A stretch of 64,000 bases of DNA from Watersipora subatra. Lineage: Eukaryota > Bryozoa > Gymnolaemata > Cheilostomatida > Watersiporidae. The translations under genes were made by a program, and so were the position numbers. Shown here in pieces: positions 10,801-24,000 of the stretch (position 1 is the stretch's first letter; every line of letters starts with the position of its first letter). The stretch covers positions 28,093,191 to 28,157,190 of the forward strand of contig NC_088708.1 in NCBI RefSeq assembly GCF_963576615.1, read 5' to 3'. A model generated the notes under the pieces. That model made no database searches. It worked only from the letters and a program-made list of their open reading frames with translations, and had not been told where the DNA came from.

Positions 10801-13800
10801 CTTAGTACTTACATATACGTATTGTATACTTGCATATTTAAAAATGCACTGCTACGCTCAGACTCAATATTTATCTGGTAGTAAGTTAGTTTAGTTTATG
10901 AACAATTTGTACAAAACAAAATAATCAGTTTATTTTGTGAGAATATAAAAATCATTCTATTTGTTAGATTGTGTTAGCACTATATGGAATAAGTGTCAAC
11001 GATTGCACTTGAAAAATACCTGGAATTTGGAAGCTTTAAAATGTTGTGAGCTAATGAAAGTACTTAGCCTAAGAGATAGCACCCATATATGAAAAAGCAA
11101 CGAAACAAGCTCAGTCAATGTCTAGATTTTGTTTATTTAAAAAGTATTTTTACATTTCACGAAAAGAATTGACAAAATAATGATTATTAGTATTGCGGAG
11201 TGTAACTGTAAAACCAAAATATAAAATTTGCAACGTCGTCACTAAAATGTTCAGTTTTATGCTAACCATGTATATATGTGTGGACTTATCCTTCATTTAG
11301 TCAAGTTAAGATTGTTATTACAGTTCCACATGTTTCGCCACTAACTGGTTTTGTATATTCATTAATACTATTGCTGCTTTATCATAGCTCAAACAACGTT
11401 TACTGGTGTATTGTTAGAATTTGGAAAGCTGGGACTTGTTCCTTGTAGTTAAATATAAATATTTTATTGCACATTGCTTGCTGAACATGAAGTGTCAAAA
11501 CATTTTAACTGTGCAACAGTACTGATTATTCCATCTATACGATGTTGGATTTGTCCAAATGAAAATAATCCACCGATATAGAACATTTAGCTTGATAAAT
11601 TTGGCTTCCTGTAGCTTACATCTGTGTGAGATCATGTCTCTTCTTAGGTCCAACACTAAAAAAGCAACTGCTTTAAAAATCCTTATCATCTCCCCTGTCA
11701 CGTGAGGCAACAGCAGTAGAGAGTAGGTTTTAAAATCCAAATCGCAGCCTTAATTATAATTTTGTGCACAGATCTTATCATCTTTTTAAATCTTGGTTTG
11801 CTGAGTTCTTTCTATAAAATATATCAAGACTAGAGGTGTACTTACAAACCATTTACTTAACTGTACTTATATTGTCCTGCGATGTTTTCAAACACCCGCT
11901 CTACACATCGCCTGTTATGTGACATTTGTCTGTTTTCGTGCTATTATGTCATATTTTGCTCATATTTTATTGAGCCAACTATGTATTTTACAAACAGATT
12001 TTAATGGCTTTATTTTTACCATCTGTCTCTAGTAAAACCTATGGCAATGAGTAAAACATTTTGCATAGACTTGCTATACCGATATTGCTGATGAGGCCTG
12101 CGTTCTAGAGGCCTACGTGATGAGGCCTGCGAATTTGTTTATATGTCAATTGGCAAGTGCATTTCAAAACAATTTCACCACTCTCAAAGTATAATTCAGG
12201 ATGCTTTCGAATTATCTATACATGGCAAGGCTTACTACTGAGTTTTGTGCATCATCTTCAGGCTCAGTTAGATGCACGCACTTAAACGCAACTTATTGTT
12301 TGGTGGTCTTAAAACGATAAGACAAAATAAACGCTTTTACTAATATGATTTTTATAGCTACTGCTCATTTGCAGTACCTGAGTATTGCTGTCACAAATAA
12401 ATAAAGTAACTTTAACCAACCTGTTCAAAAACTATAAATGGGTTGCCAATGAAGCTCAACTGAACGGAAATTTAGGAGCAAGTGTGGCGGTTTATTCATC
12501 GCTATACTTCATGAGGCGTATTACTGAATACACTACCCTGTTCATTTAGGACAGCGAGCCCTTTTTTAACAATTGTGTATTAATAGACGAAAGGCGAATA
12601 GTGCGTCTGTGTATTATTACTAGTGCTGATTACGAAATATTTTTACTATTTAGTTTTCTTTACCACTGCTTAGAATAAACTAATTGTGATTGCCTTGTTA
12701 TTTTTTATCTATAATACGATTGAGTGTATTAAGATGAATGGCAGTCAAGCTAGGTTTCACTGTAGTTGCTTTTTTCCAGGTTTATTTCAACCTGGACTTT
12801 CTTAGCTGATCTGACGTTTGTTCGAGGGCGTGTAAACCATTTTTTTTATGACTATGTTAGTTTGCTATAGTGTTGTAATATCTTATTGTTTACATTACTC
12901 ATTTTGTAGTGCACAAAGGTATTGCTGTTTTATCAGTGGTTGAGTTTCTGAGTAGAGCCAGCCCTAAATTAACTTTGGCTCTGTCTGTCTAAAAAGATTT
13001 TTAAATTTATTGGTCGGCACGAATCTATGTTTGATATATTGATACTTTTAAGCATTTTTGCTCAGCACTTTTGCAGATCAATTTAATTTTTTTATGTCAT
13101 TTTAAAATCGTCAAAGATTAACTTCCTAAGCTCAAACTTTCCAAAATCATTTTTTATTCATGTATTTTTAGCGTATTCTGTGTCAAGTTTATGTATAGGT
13201 AGTTGTTTAACAACAGTTTTATGAATTAAGATAGACAAGTTGATAAGGTCAAGTGTTTTTCGTTTCTCTCTCATCTAGTGCAGATCAAATAAGCTATTAG
13301 ACATTATCAAGGCGAGTACAAGGACTTCTTTTTGAAATATTATTTCCAAAAAGTCATTCACAAGTTTTTAAGTCACTTCACATCTTGAGTGGAGCAGCTA
13401 TGTGTGTGTCCTAGAGGCTAAAGTTGCTGACTATGTTATACAATTCGCTAGCTAGTGATGTATTTGTTGCTTTTTAATACAAAAATGTACATTGCAAAAC
13501 TACATGTATGTTAACTTGCTAAATTATTTGACTTTTACATATTTAAGTAAAGTACTTATTTCTCGGCACTCGCACTTCATGTACTTTTTAAACTGCTAAA
13601 CCAATATGCCAACCTAGAGTTTTGTCTCTTGCAAGCATGAAAATATGTACACGAAATTGGAAGAAAGGTGTTGATATGAGCAACTTTCTTAATATAGTTT
13701 TAAATTTTAAGTCATTGATGAGCTGTCAACATATTGCCAACATAAAAATTTAATAAAAATTGATCTGGGCCTGCTATTTGTATTTTTTGCCTGCTATCTT

Positions 13801-14569
13801 CATGTATTGAATGTTCTGTTATATTTGTTTTACTTTCCATATCATCAATAAAATGCACAGCCTATTCCGAAATTTTGTTAAAAAACGTTTTTGTTTTGTC
13901 TGTTGTCAATTAATAGACAGCAGCTTGGCTAGATGACAGTGAGATGCTTGAGCATAAGTTTTGAGCGGTGAAAATTTTATTTGAAAGATGTGCATTGTAA
14001 CCATTTTTGGTTATCAAATTTGTCTGTCTATATTTGTCACACATTTCAATTAATTTAATCGGGCTATTGCATTGGAGCTGTTTTGTCAGCACAAAGTGAA
14101 TTATGACCGCTGAGTTTTGTTTGGTTGTAAAACACTATTTGTTTGTCAGCATACTAAATATATTCAAATTTCAAGAAAATTAATTGAAAATCGCGCAAAT
14201 CATTAATAGAGCAGCACATGTTGCCATGGTGCATCTAGTTATACAGCACAGCAACTGTTACCTTTTACTGGGGCGAGAATCTCACAACTACCATTTTAGA
14301 AGTGTGAGCTTAGATATGCATTCTTGATTAACGACAAAAATATTTTCTATAATGGTTAGAAAGAACCACCAATATGTTTAAAAAGACTCTAACAAACCAA
14401 TTATCTGATAATATAGCAACCAATGTCAGCAAAGATGTAATGTTGTAAAATCACCTGCTGCCTGTGAGAAATATTTGCACCCAGCTTAAGTACGTTTGCT
14501 GTATGACTCACTGTAAAATGATTCTTCCAAAATTGTTTGAATGTGTTCAGTCTTTTTTAAGCTGTCAGC

Positions 14570-14695
14570 TATAGTCACATATACATGACTTGAGCTATAG
14601 CCATGCACTTGACTAATACTATGGTCGTATACACATGACTAGTGCTGTTCTCATACACACATGACGAGCTATACTATAGTCATGTATACCTCACT
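14570..14695. repeat. Degenerate ~38-bp repeat
   Basis: Imperfect copies of 'agctatagtcatgtatacacatgact' recur about four times. It has no coding meaning that I can see. Confidence 0.45.
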
Positions 14696-14939
14696 AGAAA
14701 TTGCAAATTTACTGTAGTTTTCATAGTTGTTGAAGCATGATGAACAGTCAATATATTGAAAGGTAATAGCTGATGATAGAATGAGAAAAATTATCAATTT
14801 TTGTGTAGATATTAATTTCATGCCAATATCAATTGCCATTCTTCATATGCATTTATTTTAAAAACTAATTCTAGTTTGCCTTTTGCTGGAAATTGTTAGA
14901 AATGTATCTGTAGAAGTATAAGATAGCTCTCTCACAATA

Positions 14940-14985
14940 TAATCAATATATAAAAGCTCAATTATTACTCGGGCATTCAGCTAGT
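14940..14985 (-). mobile_element. 5'-end fragment of the composite tRNA-like repeat
   Basis: Read on the minus strand it begins ACTAGCTGAATGCCCGAGTA, matching the start of the copy at 22852. Similarity fades after about 40 bp, so this is a diverged or truncated piece. Confidence 0.45.
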
Positions 14986-15098
14986 TTTTCCATATTTATG
15001 ATTTTCAATTATCAGCTTTTATTTTCAATATGATTGGGGTGGTTGTTTGTTATGTTATTTGATATGTTAATTGCTACAGATAAGGCCGGTCTGGCAGC

Positions 15099-18000
15099 AT
15101 GGCAGCTGTTGAGGAAGGCATGGCAAGGCTGAATCTGGAAAATCGAATGGACTCTGTCGATTCAGCGTCTTTAACTCTCGATCTTGGGCAGCCTGACTCT
15201 GCTAAAGTGAATGCTTGGAAGCGAATGCCTGAATGTGATGAATTTGTCGGCGCCAGGTATTCTAACTTAACCATATTTGAAATTCAGTAAATAGGTAACA
15301 ACTGTTTAATATTTATTGGGTACAGATTTACAAACAGATGAGCTATGATGCTACAGATGCTTGCTATGATTTGTGTAGAATCTAGTTATTCTTAATAATA
15401 GACAGTTCTAGGTTTTAAGTTTAATCAATAATAAATAAATTCATTTTTTACTTCTTCATCCAAGTGCGGAGGATAAAAACTCTCTGATCAGAGCTCAATA
15501 CTGTCAGTCATGTGACCATAACAAGTGGACAACTCCAACATATAAGTATATAATGTAAATCTAGTTAAAGCTACTTTACTGACCACTACAATTTGCATAC
15601 TTGCATTTAGTTGCAGTTTTTTATGTGATCTTTTTATTTAATTGAAGTTCACTATTTCTAAAGTAACCTTTAATAAGCAACCAATCAAAATGTTGCGGCC
15701 TTCATAATTATGTAACAGTTACAAATCTCTTTTTTTGTCATTCTAGTATTGCACACTTTCTACATGGCTTGTGATAATAAAAAACAATTTTTATGTTAAA
15801 GGCGGAGTAAGCACACAGCTATAGCTTACAAAGGAGCTATATATGTGTTTGGAGGAGACAATGGGTGAGTGACTATAATCACATTATCTCATCAAATAAA
15901 GATACCATGATTCTTAATTGTGGACTGCTCAAAAATTAAACCACTTCTGATGTTATAATAAGTAGCTAAGATATATGGCGTGTGTTCAAAGTTAATCACC
16001 AATACAACAGTGTCTGTTGTTTCATGGACATCACTAAACCAGTCTGTGAAAGCATTCTGTATCGTTGTAGTAAAAGTATGTTGAATGACCTGGTACGCTA
16101 CGATGTGCAGGAGAAGTCTTGGGGTCGGGCATTGTCGCTCGATGCACCACCCCCACGATATCACCATACTGCCAGCCTTTACAACGGCAGCATGTTTATA
16201 TTTGGTAAACCAGCTTTAGCTATTTCTATCCGCAGACTATTCATTGGTTCAGCCATTTCTTTGTCTATACTACACTTGAGGTGGAAGATGTATAGATTGA
16301 GTACTTCAAAAATGATTGATTTTTGCCTATAAATTTATAGGAGAATAGGTGATATATTATAGGTGCTGTATTATATCGGAGGATACACATACAGCTGATA
16401 TGTATATAACTGTATTCTATAGGAGGATAGACATACAGCTGATATATATAACTGTATTCTATAGGAGAATACACATCCAGCTGATATATATATATATATA
16501 TATAACTGTATTATATCGGAGGATGCACATACAGCTGATATATATATATATATATAACTGTATTCTATAGGAGGATACACTGGAGACATTCACTCCAACT
16601 CGAATCTCACCAATAAGAATGATCTACATGAATATAAGTTTGGCTCAGGGCAGTGGGTTGAATGGAAGTTTACTAGCAGGTTAGTAGACACTCATGTTTT
16701 GTTGTTAACCTAATAAGTGTTCTAACACATATTCTATTCATTCTACAGCGGTTGGCTCAGGATGTAACATTAGCTATAAGAGTTGTCTAAGCGAGAGCAG
16801 GTAGATTTGACTTTCTTCTTGCAGTGCGATGACTTTGTGTGCTGTAAATATATGCCACTGTTATTTAAATTCTGTAAAGATAAAGTGATGAAATACGAAT
16901 TATTTTGTTTATTTGGCTTTCCAGTTTGGCATGGTCTAAGTTTTATCTGTGATAAGAGTGTTTTGGTTGCTTCCGGTGTTCGCATCTCCCTGCCTTAGGA
17001 CCATGTATTCAGCGCTGAAGGCCACGCTTGTTTTCACTTGGTGCTCGTACTCAATTTTATAGTGTTACAAGAGGTCTATTTCTTGCCCTGTTTCAGGAAG
17101 CCTGTGGCTCGAGCTGCGCATGGCGCTGCCGTTTATTCTGATAAACTATGGATATTTGCTGGGTATGATGGCAATGCCAGATTGAATGACATGTGGACAG
17201 TTTCTCTGCAGGGTCCCCATCATTACTCTAGACAGTGGCAGCAGGTAGATCTTATACACATATTTCGTGGTCTTTTGTAGTAATTCTGTTACTTGTTAAT
17301 AAGCTAAGGAGGCTCTGAATTAGTTAGAAATAAAACAAATATATTTTATATATGACTAGCAGTAGTAAATACCATCAAATGAGTGTCGTGGGCTATGAGT
17401 TACATAGCAGTAATTTATACTTAAGTAGAAAAATAGAAAATAGCAATTACTTGGTACAATCATCAGTATCTACGCTATTATGGGACTTTGACTTCCAAGG
17501 TCTATCACGAAATCCTCGTTGTTGCTATAAAGACTTTCTCGGTTTATATTTCGAAAATACAAAATGGGAGAGTTTCTAAGGCAACGACAAGGATTTATGT
17601 AGATTGGGTAATTCGGCTTTCTGTTGTGGCATCACTATCATCTTTTGCAGTTTGTACTTTATGATTGGATTTGAAGCCTGCTTTTTAAACATTTTCTCGA
17701 CTTTCGTAAGGCTTTCAAATGTACTTATATGTAAATACATAAACCTCTCATATTGGTCACACGCATTCGCTGTTTTATTCAGTACAATGCAATATAAAAG
17801 ATCTAACTCTACTGATATCATCTAGTCTTCAGTCCACTCGTGTTGTCACTTGGTATTGTCACTGCGTTACCATCTGCACTGTTGAAATAACTTAAAATTC
17901 AATGTGCATCCTTGACTGTAACTTTGTGATTTGAGGTACATAAATATTCTTACATCTGCAATTGGTCTGCTTTTATGGCTAGATGAATCTCAACAATAGT

Positions 18001-21000
18001 AAGATGTTTAGCTCATCTCAAAAATATCAACTCAGTTGAACTTTTCTATGCCTATTTATATTCTTTTTTCTACTGTGACATGGCGTATCGTCTGATGATT
18101 CCTACGGATGATTCCTTACACAATTGCTCTAGTTTTGGAATGTAATAGAAGCCAAAAATTGTGTTCTTTTGAACTTTTTCACATAAACATTGTTTTAAAA
18201 AAGTATTTTCATAAGGTTAGCAATTCACAGCAAAAAGATTGTTTTTACTGGTAATTATGTAATAAAATACTAGCATCTCGCTTGCTAGACTATAATTAGC
18301 TGAGAGCAGGATGTTAAATACAGCATAAGTAAGGACTTGTGGTCGAAAGGTACAGTTTACAGGGTGAGCATCAGATCTGTAAGGATCTTAGACTTAGTAC
18401 TTACCAGCTAGTGTGTGCATCCTCCTCCTTAACTGGTGTTAATCGTAGTGAATATAAAATTATGAAAACTAATTAAATATAAAAATATTTCTTTTATGCT
18501 ATTGCCATCATTTTATATTTTGTTAATTCTTTTTTGTTTCAATTGAAGTCGTGAAAAGTGGAAATCATTTTGTCTTTAGGTCGAGCAAGACGGTACATTA
18601 CCACCTACATGCTGTAACTTTGCTCTCGCTGTTTGTGAAGATCATATGTATGTCTTTTCTGGCCAGAGTGGAGCAAAGATAACCAACCATCTTTACCAAT
18701 TCAACTTTACAACGCATGTGTAAGTTATCTCCCTCTGGTAAACTACTTGTCATGTTTCAAGTCTGGAAGCAATGCTGTCCGCTCTCGCATCTTTTCTGGT
18801 TTATTATAACGCATACTGGCAGTATTCAAGTGTCGCTACTGATTTAGTGGGCTTTTGATTTTGACAAAACATTATGCAGCGCTTATTATGCTTTTTAGCT
18901 ATTGGTTTTTATTTATGTTAAATTATATTATTTTTGCTACTTTATAATGCCTTGTCGATGATATGGTATCAATTCATAACTAGATTACTGGCCTAACTTA
19001 GACTAGTTTTTGTGATTGCATTTCTCTGAAACAAACTCTAATTTTCGGCATTTCAGGTTCTTCGCTTATCTTTCACTTTATCATTATCTCAGTGTTTTGT
19101 ATTATAATTATAGAGTTAAAGTGGATGCCATTATACTGGCAACTAACCAATAAGTTCGTGAGTTTTCCATGTTGAAGGTTCTTGTAGGTAGTCACTAGTT
19201 GGCTTGTACTTAATCTTACTAAGCATGTCCATGTGACAGAAATGCTTAAACTAGAGCAGAGCCTAAAGTTATGTTCCACAATATATTATCATTTTATTCA
19301 ATGGCATATATAAACACCAAACATTCAGGATAATAATTGGTCATTGCTGAAGGTTTTGTTCATTTTTTCAATTACTACAGATGTTTCTCATAAATGCTTT
19401 GTCACAGCTATTGTAGTTGATCAAGTCTAAAAAGTGATAGATATAAAATAATGTATGACGTTTAAACAAATTTGGGATAATTTATTTGTTATGGTAAATA
19501 AAATTCTCTTGCATTTGTGGATATTTGTCTGGATTAGGTACTTGCAATAAATTTATTCTGAATTTTGCTTGTGTCTCTCAAACAAAAGCTTATCTCCTTT
19601 CATCCGGAATATTGCTCTGTACTTTGACACGCATCTTCACACTATCACCTTCACTTCATTGTAATAATTGTGCTGACTATTTGACAGTTGGTCGAGGGTC
19701 TCAACTGATCACATAGTGCGGGGCGGACCCCAACCTCCCAAAAAGAGATACGGCCACACCATGGTTACATTTAATCGGTGCTTGTATATATTTGGTGGTG
19801 CCACTGGCCAGATCTTGCCTAATGACATTCATTGGTAAGTCCGATATAATTTGAAAAACAGTTTTTGATCTGTTTCAAAGCAGTAATGCTTGTGAGGTAT
19901 TTTGATGGCTGACTAGATACGCTCTGTAGAAGTTCTACAATGCTGTTGAAGAACTCAATGTTTTTTAGTTTTGATTTGAATAAGAAGACATGGGATATAA
20001 TAATTCCCGCAGATATTTCGGCTACTCCTACTGGTCGGTTGTTCCACGCAGCTACAGTTGTTGGTGATGCTCTCTACATATTTGGAGGAACTGTTGATAA
20101 TAATGTTAGAAGCAGTGAAATATTCAAATTTCAGGTAGACGCTTTGTAAGCTTTCACTGATAAAATCGGTTAATCTGCTATTGGGGATGGTGATGGATAA
20201 TCTGCTATTGAGGATGGTGATGGTTAATCTGCTATTGGGGATGGTGATAGTTAATCTGCTATTGGGGATGGTGATGGATAATCTGCTATTGGGGATGGTG
20301 ATGGTTAATCTGCTATTGGGGATGGTGATGGATAATCTGCTATTGGGGATGGTGATGGATAATCTGCTATTGGGGATGGTGATGGATAATGTATTGAATA
20401 CCTTCACATCATACATTGTGAAGGAATAACTTGACTATATTTATCCTTTTTCTGGAGTCACTTATAGTTGTGTTTCGTACTTCTACATGAAGTAGGTGAC
20501 AGGTGGTAAAATATATACATTGTGATGATATTTTAGTTTTCAACTTATCCCAAGTGCACCTTGCTGTCAGATTTTGAGAGGTTACTCACTGAGGCACAGT
20601 TCTGCGATATCTCATTTCTCATTGGTCCAGTGAGTGTTATTGTTTCTTTCTCTATTTACCTTTAGTAGCTGGTTCCTTGTGTTGTTATATTTTGACTTTT
20701 CTTTACACAAAATGCATTCATATGAACTCTTCTAGTATTTACATGGTATAGTAAATAGTGAAATAGTAAAATAGTATTTACATACTGAAATAATTTATAA
20801 AACACTTTCCGTGTTATAGAAATGGCAGTTTGCGGTTTTCTATCTGTAGATGCTACAGATTTTGTTTCAGTTTGTAGAACCTACAACGGGGTTGTTCAAA
20901 GGCATTACTGCTTTGCTCAAAATATTTAGGAGAGGTACTTGCGCAAGGTTGCATGTTGAGAATTGTTTCATTCCTGATATCCTGTGTCTGCCCATTTACA

Positions 21001-24000
21001 CAGTATTCACACTGGATTATAATTGTGGCATACAAACATTAATTTACTCTCGTGTACACAGGAGGCGGAAGAGGTGCGCGCTCACTGCGCCTTCGTGGCA
21101 GCCCGTTCTCCCATCCTTAGGGCAAGGCTGTTGGAATGTGAAACAAACTCGGACACTGGCATGCGACAGCTAGTTTTTCCTGGCACCAGTGTTCAGGCTT
21201 TCAAGTTCCTTCTTTCTTACATTTATTGTGATGCCATACACCCCACCCGCAATGGTTAGTATTTCAGGGACGTGTTGAATATTTCTGTTCATAGATTGAG
21301 GGAGCTACACCAGATACTGCGAGTGCTTTTTTGTTGTATGATATATCCATTGGTTGCTATCACTATCTTAAAGCTAGTTTGAATTGTTCATCTACATTCT
21401 TCAGTTGTACCACAAGGGTTTCTTGGCACTGTATGTATTTTTTTTATTAGTATATGTATTTTAATAATATACATAATAGATATATATTATATATCTTAGT
21501 ATAATTATATTGTATATCTTATGGTTTGTCATTCTGCTGTCTAGCTCTAGCAATTAAAATCTAGGAATGAAAGAGGCCTTCATACTGGATTTGAACTCAC
21601 GAAGATTGCAACTGCAAGTATGTAGACAAACCAACCTAACCACAAGGCTAAGCCGTTCTTACCATTTCCATCGCTCTTACTTTATGCTGTATACCCTTTT
21701 CGTGATGGCACACACTAAATTATTAATAAATATGGTGTGCCCTTGGGTCACGATGTTTTTGTTATAAGAGATTTTTTGTCTTACTGTATGGAACACAATG
21801 TTTTTCTGTCCTCCCCATTCGAGGACGAATTATTTTTTAATTTTATATCAACAAAATTTCTTTCGAATTTAAAATTTGGTAGTCCGTGTACTGATTATGA
21901 CGAAATAATGAAACTGCCGATATGCTATTTGCCAAAATCTTTCTCAACACGCCTAAAAGAGATACGATGCTCGCTATCTCAGTTCAGGGTTATTCATTAT
22001 AAGTTATAAAAAAACGAATTCGAAAACACAAGTGGTAAAATTTTAGCCTATGACAAAGTTGAAGTTTAGTTAAATACATACTAAAACTTAGCTTTGAGTA
22101 TGTTTAGAAAGCTAAATTCATTTAAGTTAAATTCAATGTTTATATTATATGTCTGTCTCAAAGGTAAGTACTCTCCACGGTATGTACTGCATGTAGTACA
22201 TTGTAATGTTACATTTTCTTGCAGATCATAACCACTAACTACACTAAAGTTACTGTAGGTAATTATAGTTACTAAGGTTAATGTATTATTTTGTTACTAA
22301 TTTTTAATATGTACAGTACATGTAAATATGTAAAATTTTGATCATTTTTACCAGCGGGTGTTTGCATTAGATAATTACTATGGGTTTCTATACCAATCTA
22401 TACGATATTTTGGCCCTACGATGCCAACACTGAAACAAATTAAAATCATATACTGTATTTGTTTACCAAATAATTTTTCATCGTATTCGTAGCAACACAG
22501 ATTTTATTTAGCCATTACTTACTAATTATTTCACCTTTACATTTAAACACCTTTACAGCTGTTTTACTTTTTTTCTTTATTTATTTCATCAAAACACTTT
22601 CTTCATGATAGGAATTTTTAAAATTAGTTGTCTGAAAAAGCTTGAAAACCTTTAAAGTTGTTTTATTTTTTCTCTTGATTTATTTGAACTGTACAAAACA
22701 CTTCTCTTGATTTATTTGAACTGTACAAAACACTTCTCATGATATGAAATTTAAAAGTTAGAATGGTAACTGTTGTTATATGTTAAAGGAAAATAAAAAA
22801 ATTTTATAAAGACATTTCTTATTATCTGGACAATGCTGGGCATTCAGCTAGTATTATTATAATATATTATTAGTAAAGCTTCTACTGTTACCAAACTTTT
22901 GAAATCTTTTCCTGCTCATGGCTAACCCAAAAGGATACAAGAAACATCTTTTTGTAGTTACTCAATTTTTAATAGCGCATTTGTAACATTTCGCCTACTT
23001 TTTCATTTAAGATACATGTAACTTGTTTGTCAGTTTAATATTATGAAATTAATGGGAAAACTATTTAGAGATTTAGCGTATTTATTATGGATTATTATAT
23101 ATTATATATATTATTATTATAGCGTATTTATTATGGATTATTATATATTATATATATTATTATTATAGCGTATTTATTATGGATCAAATTAGAGAAGTGT
23201 TAATGCAATTAGAGAACCTGGAAATTTTGCGTTAAGTTGGAAGTTTTGGAACTTTAAGCAAAAAGAATTTAAAACAATCTTTTCATGTGTTGTGTTTGTG
23301 TTTTTCTTTGAGTGAGTCATTGACTATATTTAAAAAAAACATGGTGGATGTTCAAAATGGCCTGCAAGAATTAAACATAAAAAACTAATCTTTGTATAGT
23401 TTGTGGTTTTTTGGTTTCTACTGTCAAGTAAATGATTTAGAATGTGATGTTTTCTTTTTATATTTTTTAAGGATTTCGTGTCTTTTGCAGGTTTTAAACC
23501 ATACATCTTTGGTAAAAATGGATAAATCCTAATAAAATAATGTACATTGTGTTGATACATTGTTGGATTTTGCTTTTCATGAACAGACAACTTCAAATTA
23601 TCATGATCTTTAGATTATTTAAGCCAAATACTACCAATCCTTTGCTAACTGTGAAGCCTTTTACATGTTTGGAGCTCTAACTTTGCCGTAATATAGGTCT
23701 AGAGTGGTTTAGAGTGATAACAGTACAATGTTTATATGAGCATTCACCTTCTATAGTTGTTATATCTTGGAATCAAGGAGGCCAGGCTAGAGTAACTATG
23801 CATTCAGCAGTGTCATCATCGATTTTAGGGGAGGACCCTGCAGCCCCCGCAGTCATACGCACAATGACAGATGTATACAATCTAAGTTGTGAGTTGAGCA
23901 TGAAGCGGTTAGAGATGTTGTGTATTCGCTACCTCCAGTGCCATATCAACCTCTCCAACGTCCTGGCTGCTCTCACATATTCTTCCTCTCTAAACCTCTC

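Larger units (their letters stand above)
10080..14940. other. Intergenic region between FAIM and LZTR1
   Basis: The two genes point away from each other, so this 5 kb should hold both promoters and probably 5' non-coding exons. I could not place either. It is AT-rich without convincing exons. It contains a degenerate TATGCTGC-rich repeat (10540-10800) and a degenerate ACATGACT-rich repeat (14570-14695). A small duplication, GATGAGGCCTGCG, lies near 12090-12130. Confidence 0.4.

Noticed and set aside
10541-10894. 117-codon open frame rich in Tyr, His, Leu
   Set aside because: Low-complexity translation of a degenerate tandem repeat; no homologous features.
19955-20416. 153-codon minus-strand open frame of repeated S-I-T-I-P-N-S-R-L
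   Set aside because: It is an artefact of the 27-bp minisatellite and is antisense to LZTR1 exon 8.
21737-22009. 90-codon open frame in LZTR1 intron 10
   Set aside because: Lies within the long composite repeat and shows no recognisable domain; the matching part of the 5.8 kb copy does not keep it.
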